This document shows positions 61,120-64,000 of a DNA stretch of 64,000 nucleotides, in pieces; position 1 is the stretch's first letter; each line of letters starts with the position of its first letter. This DNA comes from Emiliania huxleyi CCMP1516 (Eukaryota; Haptophyta; Isochrysidales; Noelaerhabdaceae), in NCBI RefSeq assembly GCF_000372725.1, contig NW_005199735.1, positions 45,036-109,035 on the forward strand, in the 5' to 3' direction. The position numbers and the translations under genes were made by a program. The notes under the pieces are model-generated. The model did no database searches. It saw only the letters and a list, made by a program, of their open reading frames with translations, and was not told where the DNA came from.

Positions 61120-63063
61120 TCAAAAGTCGGCGTCGAGCGTGAACTCGCGGCCGCCACCCTGCTGGCCGCCGCCCATGACGCCCGCCTTTTGGTACTCGCC
61201 GACGCGCCGCTCGAAGAAGTTTGTCTTGCCCTGCATCGAGATGAGCTCCATCCAGTCGAACGGGTTGGCCACGCCCCAGTGCGCGCCGACGCCGAGCTCG
61301 CCAAGGAGGCGGTCGGCGACAAACTCGATGTACTGCGTCATCAGCCGCGCGTTCATGCCGATGAGCGAGACGGGGAGCGCGTCGGTGACGAAGACGCGCT
61401 CGATCTCGACCGCCTCGCGGATGATGTCGAGCACCCGCTCGCGCGGCGGCGGACGCTCCAGCTTGGAGAAGAGCAGGCAGGCGAAGTCGCAGTGCAGCCC
61501 CTGCAGCGGTGGGGGCGGCGGGGGGCGTGGTTGGAGACCTCTGAGAGCCGGCCTGGAGCGGCCCGTGAGGGGTGCATACACGTGTGGTGGTGGTGAGGGG
61601 GGGGGTGGGGGGGTGAGAGGGGGAGGGGGGGGGGGGGGGACGACAACGGGGGGCTCGGCGGCACGAGGAGAAGTGCGAGGAGAGGCCCCAGGAGAGGGTC
61701 AGAGCCGAGCGTGCGGGTGCGTGCGTGCGACAACGACGAGCACAACCTCGGCTGATTCGTCGGAGTAGTGGGGGGGGCGTTCCGGCTGGTGGCTGGCTGG
61801 CTCATGACTGGCTCATGACAGAATGTGTGTGCGCGTGCACTGTAGGAGGGGTGAGGGGGGAGAGGAATCTCCACCTTGCGTGCGACGCAGGGCACGGCGC
61901 TGATTGCGCCAAAGAGGCGGTCTCGCTCCGACGGGTCCTTGACCTGTGCGTGGGGGGGGAGGGGGACACGGGCCGGGCGGTGAGGAGCGACTCTCGTCCT
62001 CAGGTCCTCAGGTTGACCGATCTCTCGACTGTCCAGTGCGTGCGACCGGGACCCGAAGGCTGTGTGGCTGTGTGAAGAGCGTGCGACATCACGCCGGCAG
62101 CCTCGACCCAGCCACGCCTCTTCTTCTGAGGACGGCATGGCGCCGCCGTTGGGGTGCAGGGGGTGGGGGCGACTTCCGCGAGATGGGCCCATCTGAGATG
62201 GGCCCATCTACCCATCTCGAGATGGGCACATCTAGGGCCCTCGCGAGAGTGTCGATGAGGAGAGAGTATGTCTCCGAGTGGATGTTCTCCATCGCGAGCT
62301 GGAAGCCGTAGAAGCAGCGCGCCTCGGGCAGCTGCAAGCGCGCGGGGCGCGGGGGGGGGGGGGGGGGAACTGCTGCTTGGGGCTGCCGGGGTGGAAGGTT
62401 TGGCTGCTTGCAGCCAGGTGGTGCCAGGAGGTGTGGGGCGGCGCGAGGCGGCGGCGAGGGGCGCCGGACGCGGCGGCGGCGCGGGGAGAGAGGCTGGGCG
62501 AGGGGGCAGCGCACCTTGATGTCGCGGCAGAAGCGCTCCGCGAGGTTCTCGACCACAATGCCGTCGGACGAGGCGAAGAAGGCGAGGACATGCGTGATGA
62601 AGTGCCGCTCGTCCGCAGTCAGCCGCTCCCAGTCCTTGCGGTCCGGGCCGAGGTCGATCTCCTCCGCCGTCCAGAACGACGCCTCGTGCTGCTTGTACAT
62701 CTGCCAGATGTCGGCGTGCTGGATCGGAAACAGCACAAAGCGCGAGTCCGTCTCACGGCACATTGGCTCGACAAAGTCGTCGCCCACCGGAACCCCCTGC
62801 GGCGGCGGCGATGCGTCGCACGCCGCCGCGCCAGCGTCGCCTGCCGCGCCAGCCTGAGACGCCGCCTCATCGCAAGCCGACGCCGCCGCCACACTGCTGC
62901 CCTCTGGCGACGACCAGCCTTCGCCGCTCGACCATCTCACGTCGGCGCGCGGCGCAGCACGGCGAGGATAACGGGGCGGCTCCGGGTGCATCGGGGCCCC
63001 ACCTGGCAGCGTGGAGGCACCTGCCGCCGCGACGGTCGCCGCGGTCACGAGCTTTCTGTACAT
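61120..63063 (-). CDS. RRM2: Ribonucleotide reductase small subunit (class I R2), lacking a central segment
   Basis: Exons 63063-62515, 62331-62245, 61943-61875 and 61500-61120. R2 supplies the di-iron/tyrosyl-radical cofactor for dNTP synthesis. An Ala/Pro/Ser-rich N-terminus ([18 protein letters not shown]) could be a targeting sequence. Conserved parts: [37 protein letters not shown] (Asp ligand), [20 protein letters not shown] (Glu and His ligands, radical Tyr), [37 protein letters not shown] (His ligand), [20 protein letters not shown] and the R1-binding C-terminus EFTLDADF. Splicing 61875 to 61500 joins VARK to GLHCDF, skipping about 58 residues found in other R2 proteins, including two Glu ligands. 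Intron 2 is GC-AG (CTC|GCGAGG). Confidence 0.87.
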
Positions 63064-63153
63064 AATCACGGCTATCAGGGAGGTGGCGCGAGTCGCGCTT
63101 GGAGAGGCGATCTGCCTGGAAGTTTCGCGTTTCTTTTCTTGAGAATGAAGCAT

Positions 63154-63189
<36 letters not shown>

Positions 63190-63809
63190 CATTGGAGAGT
63201 GTGGTGGCGGTTCACGATGCAATCTATGATGCTCGCGATGGACTGAGAACGATGCAATCTATGACGGGCAAAGAACGATGGACTGAGAGACAGGGACGGA
63301 TTCACGTGTCAGTTCACGTGAGACTGAGACGACTCAACGTGACGCCCAGACGAACGCCTGCCTGATTTTCTTTTCCGCCTCCAGCCCACATGGATCATGG
63401 TACTCTCCTAAGCTGTGAATCAGACGCACTTACCTCGCTCGTTGCTCTTCTTTCCTCTTTCTATGTGTGTGTGTGTGTGTGTGTACTCACTCCGCTCTTT
63501 CTATCTCTCTCCTCTCTGTTAGGTGCCTATAAGGGCTTCCAGTATCGGACCTTCAGAGAGAGAGAGACTGGGGCCGATCGAACTTGACTTGTTCGGAGGA
63601 GGAATCCGGCCAGCACGGGTACAAAGAGGGGTACCCGGAGAATCCCCAGCTGCGGAAACGTAGTGTCGCTCAAGAGGTGCGATGGGAGTGTAAGGTGCCT
63701 ACATGGGCTTCCAGTATCGGACCTTCAAGACATGCCTTTTGGCCGGTGGCCTCTCCCTTCTGCCTCCTTTCTCCCAGTAAGCTAAAATCCGAGCGAAAAA
63801 CACGCCGAA
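63064..63809. other. Divergent intergenic region
   Basis: Contains a (GA)n tract (63157-63187), a (GT)n tract (63463-63484) and two copies of GGGCTTCCAGTATCGGACCT + TCA (63531 and 63708) about 177 bp apart. No supported gene. Confidence 0.55.
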
Positions 63810-64000
63810 ATGCTGCCGACTGCAGTCACGAGCGTGCTGGGCTTGGACGTGTACGTGCGCGGCTGCCCGGGAATGGGCACGAGGTGGTTTGAGCGCGTGC
63901 TGCCGTGCCTATTTGAATCTCCGGTGCAGGTCTTCGCGCGCGAGAAGCACAGCGGATGCACCATCCGATCTGCATCCGACCCGAACATTTCGTCCAAGCT
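63810..64000 (+). CDS. Partial gene running off the window
   Basis: From the ATG at 63810 the frame is open to the last base: MLPTAVTSVLGLDVYVRGCP, GMGTRWFERVLPCLFESPVQ, VFAREKHSGCTIRSASDPN. The composition is protein-like and the frame has no stop in 63 codons, but no family can be named from this fragment; an intron could begin at any of several GT/GC sites. Confidence 0.45.
   Translation, partial: MLPTAVTSVLGLDVYVRGCPGMGTRWFERVLPCLFESPVQVFAREKHSGCTIRSASDPNISSK

Overview
The window looks like nuclear DNA of a GC-rich microbial alga, most probably a haptophyte of the Emiliania/Gephyrocapsa/Chrysochromulina kind. Support for a eukaryotic nuclear origin: spliced genes for MLH1, nuclear cap-binding protein CBP80, PRP4 kinase, a mitochondrial L27 and a class I ribonucleotide reductase small subunit. 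Support for a haptophyte-like alga: very high GC, Pro/Ser-rich linkers, Ala-rich secreted proteins and a large share of GC-AG introns. The species call is inference; eukaryotic alga is safe. There are two runs of N (26940-27039 and 48234-48346).

Layout. 0-5.5 kb: 5' part of MLH1 (minus), mosaic repeats with a WD40 gene fragment, a three-exon tandem-domain protein and a small two-exon gene. 5.5-10.4 kb: one long plus-strand gene for a polytopic membrane protein with many introns. 10.8-19 kb: an SGNH-hydrolase-like gene, a gene whose intron is filled by a hairpin repeat, a METTL24/FkbM-like methyltransferase and a 2OG-Fe(II) oxygenase. 19.4-22.3 kb: a KH+WW domain RNA-binding protein. 22.3-25.5 kb: repeat-rich, with a large inverted repeat. 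25.6-31 kb: PRP4 kinase and an unusual SABATH-methyltransferase/MTHFR-like fusion. 31-37.6 kb: small genes, a YABBY/HMG-like fragment next to an 878-bp inverted-repeat element, and poorly coding DNA. 37.7-46.5 kb: mitochondrial L27, CBP80 (minus) and an unknown protein. 48.3-60.4 kb: TauE/SafE transporter, Ala-rich secreted protein, RING E3, coiled-coil protein, 196-residue tandem-repeat secreted protein, TPR protein and a membrane-anchored protein. 61-64 kb: ribonucleotide reductase R2, then a gene cut by the window end.

The most striking signal is in the introns. In at least ten introns of three unrelated genes the first 16-31 nt of the intron are a copy of the first nt of the downstream exon. 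Many other introns show a 5-8 nt version. The copied block begins with GC or GT and so supplies the 5' splice site; it lies just after the AG of the 3' splice site in its second copy. This is what target-site or tandem duplication at intron birth would leave, as in introner-type intron gain, and it goes with frequent GC-AG introns and intron interiors made of short satellites shared between genes. Other points worth a second look are the SABATH-MTHFR fusion, an R2 gene lacking the segment that carries two iron ligands, and the inverted-repeat element beside the YABBY-like fragment.
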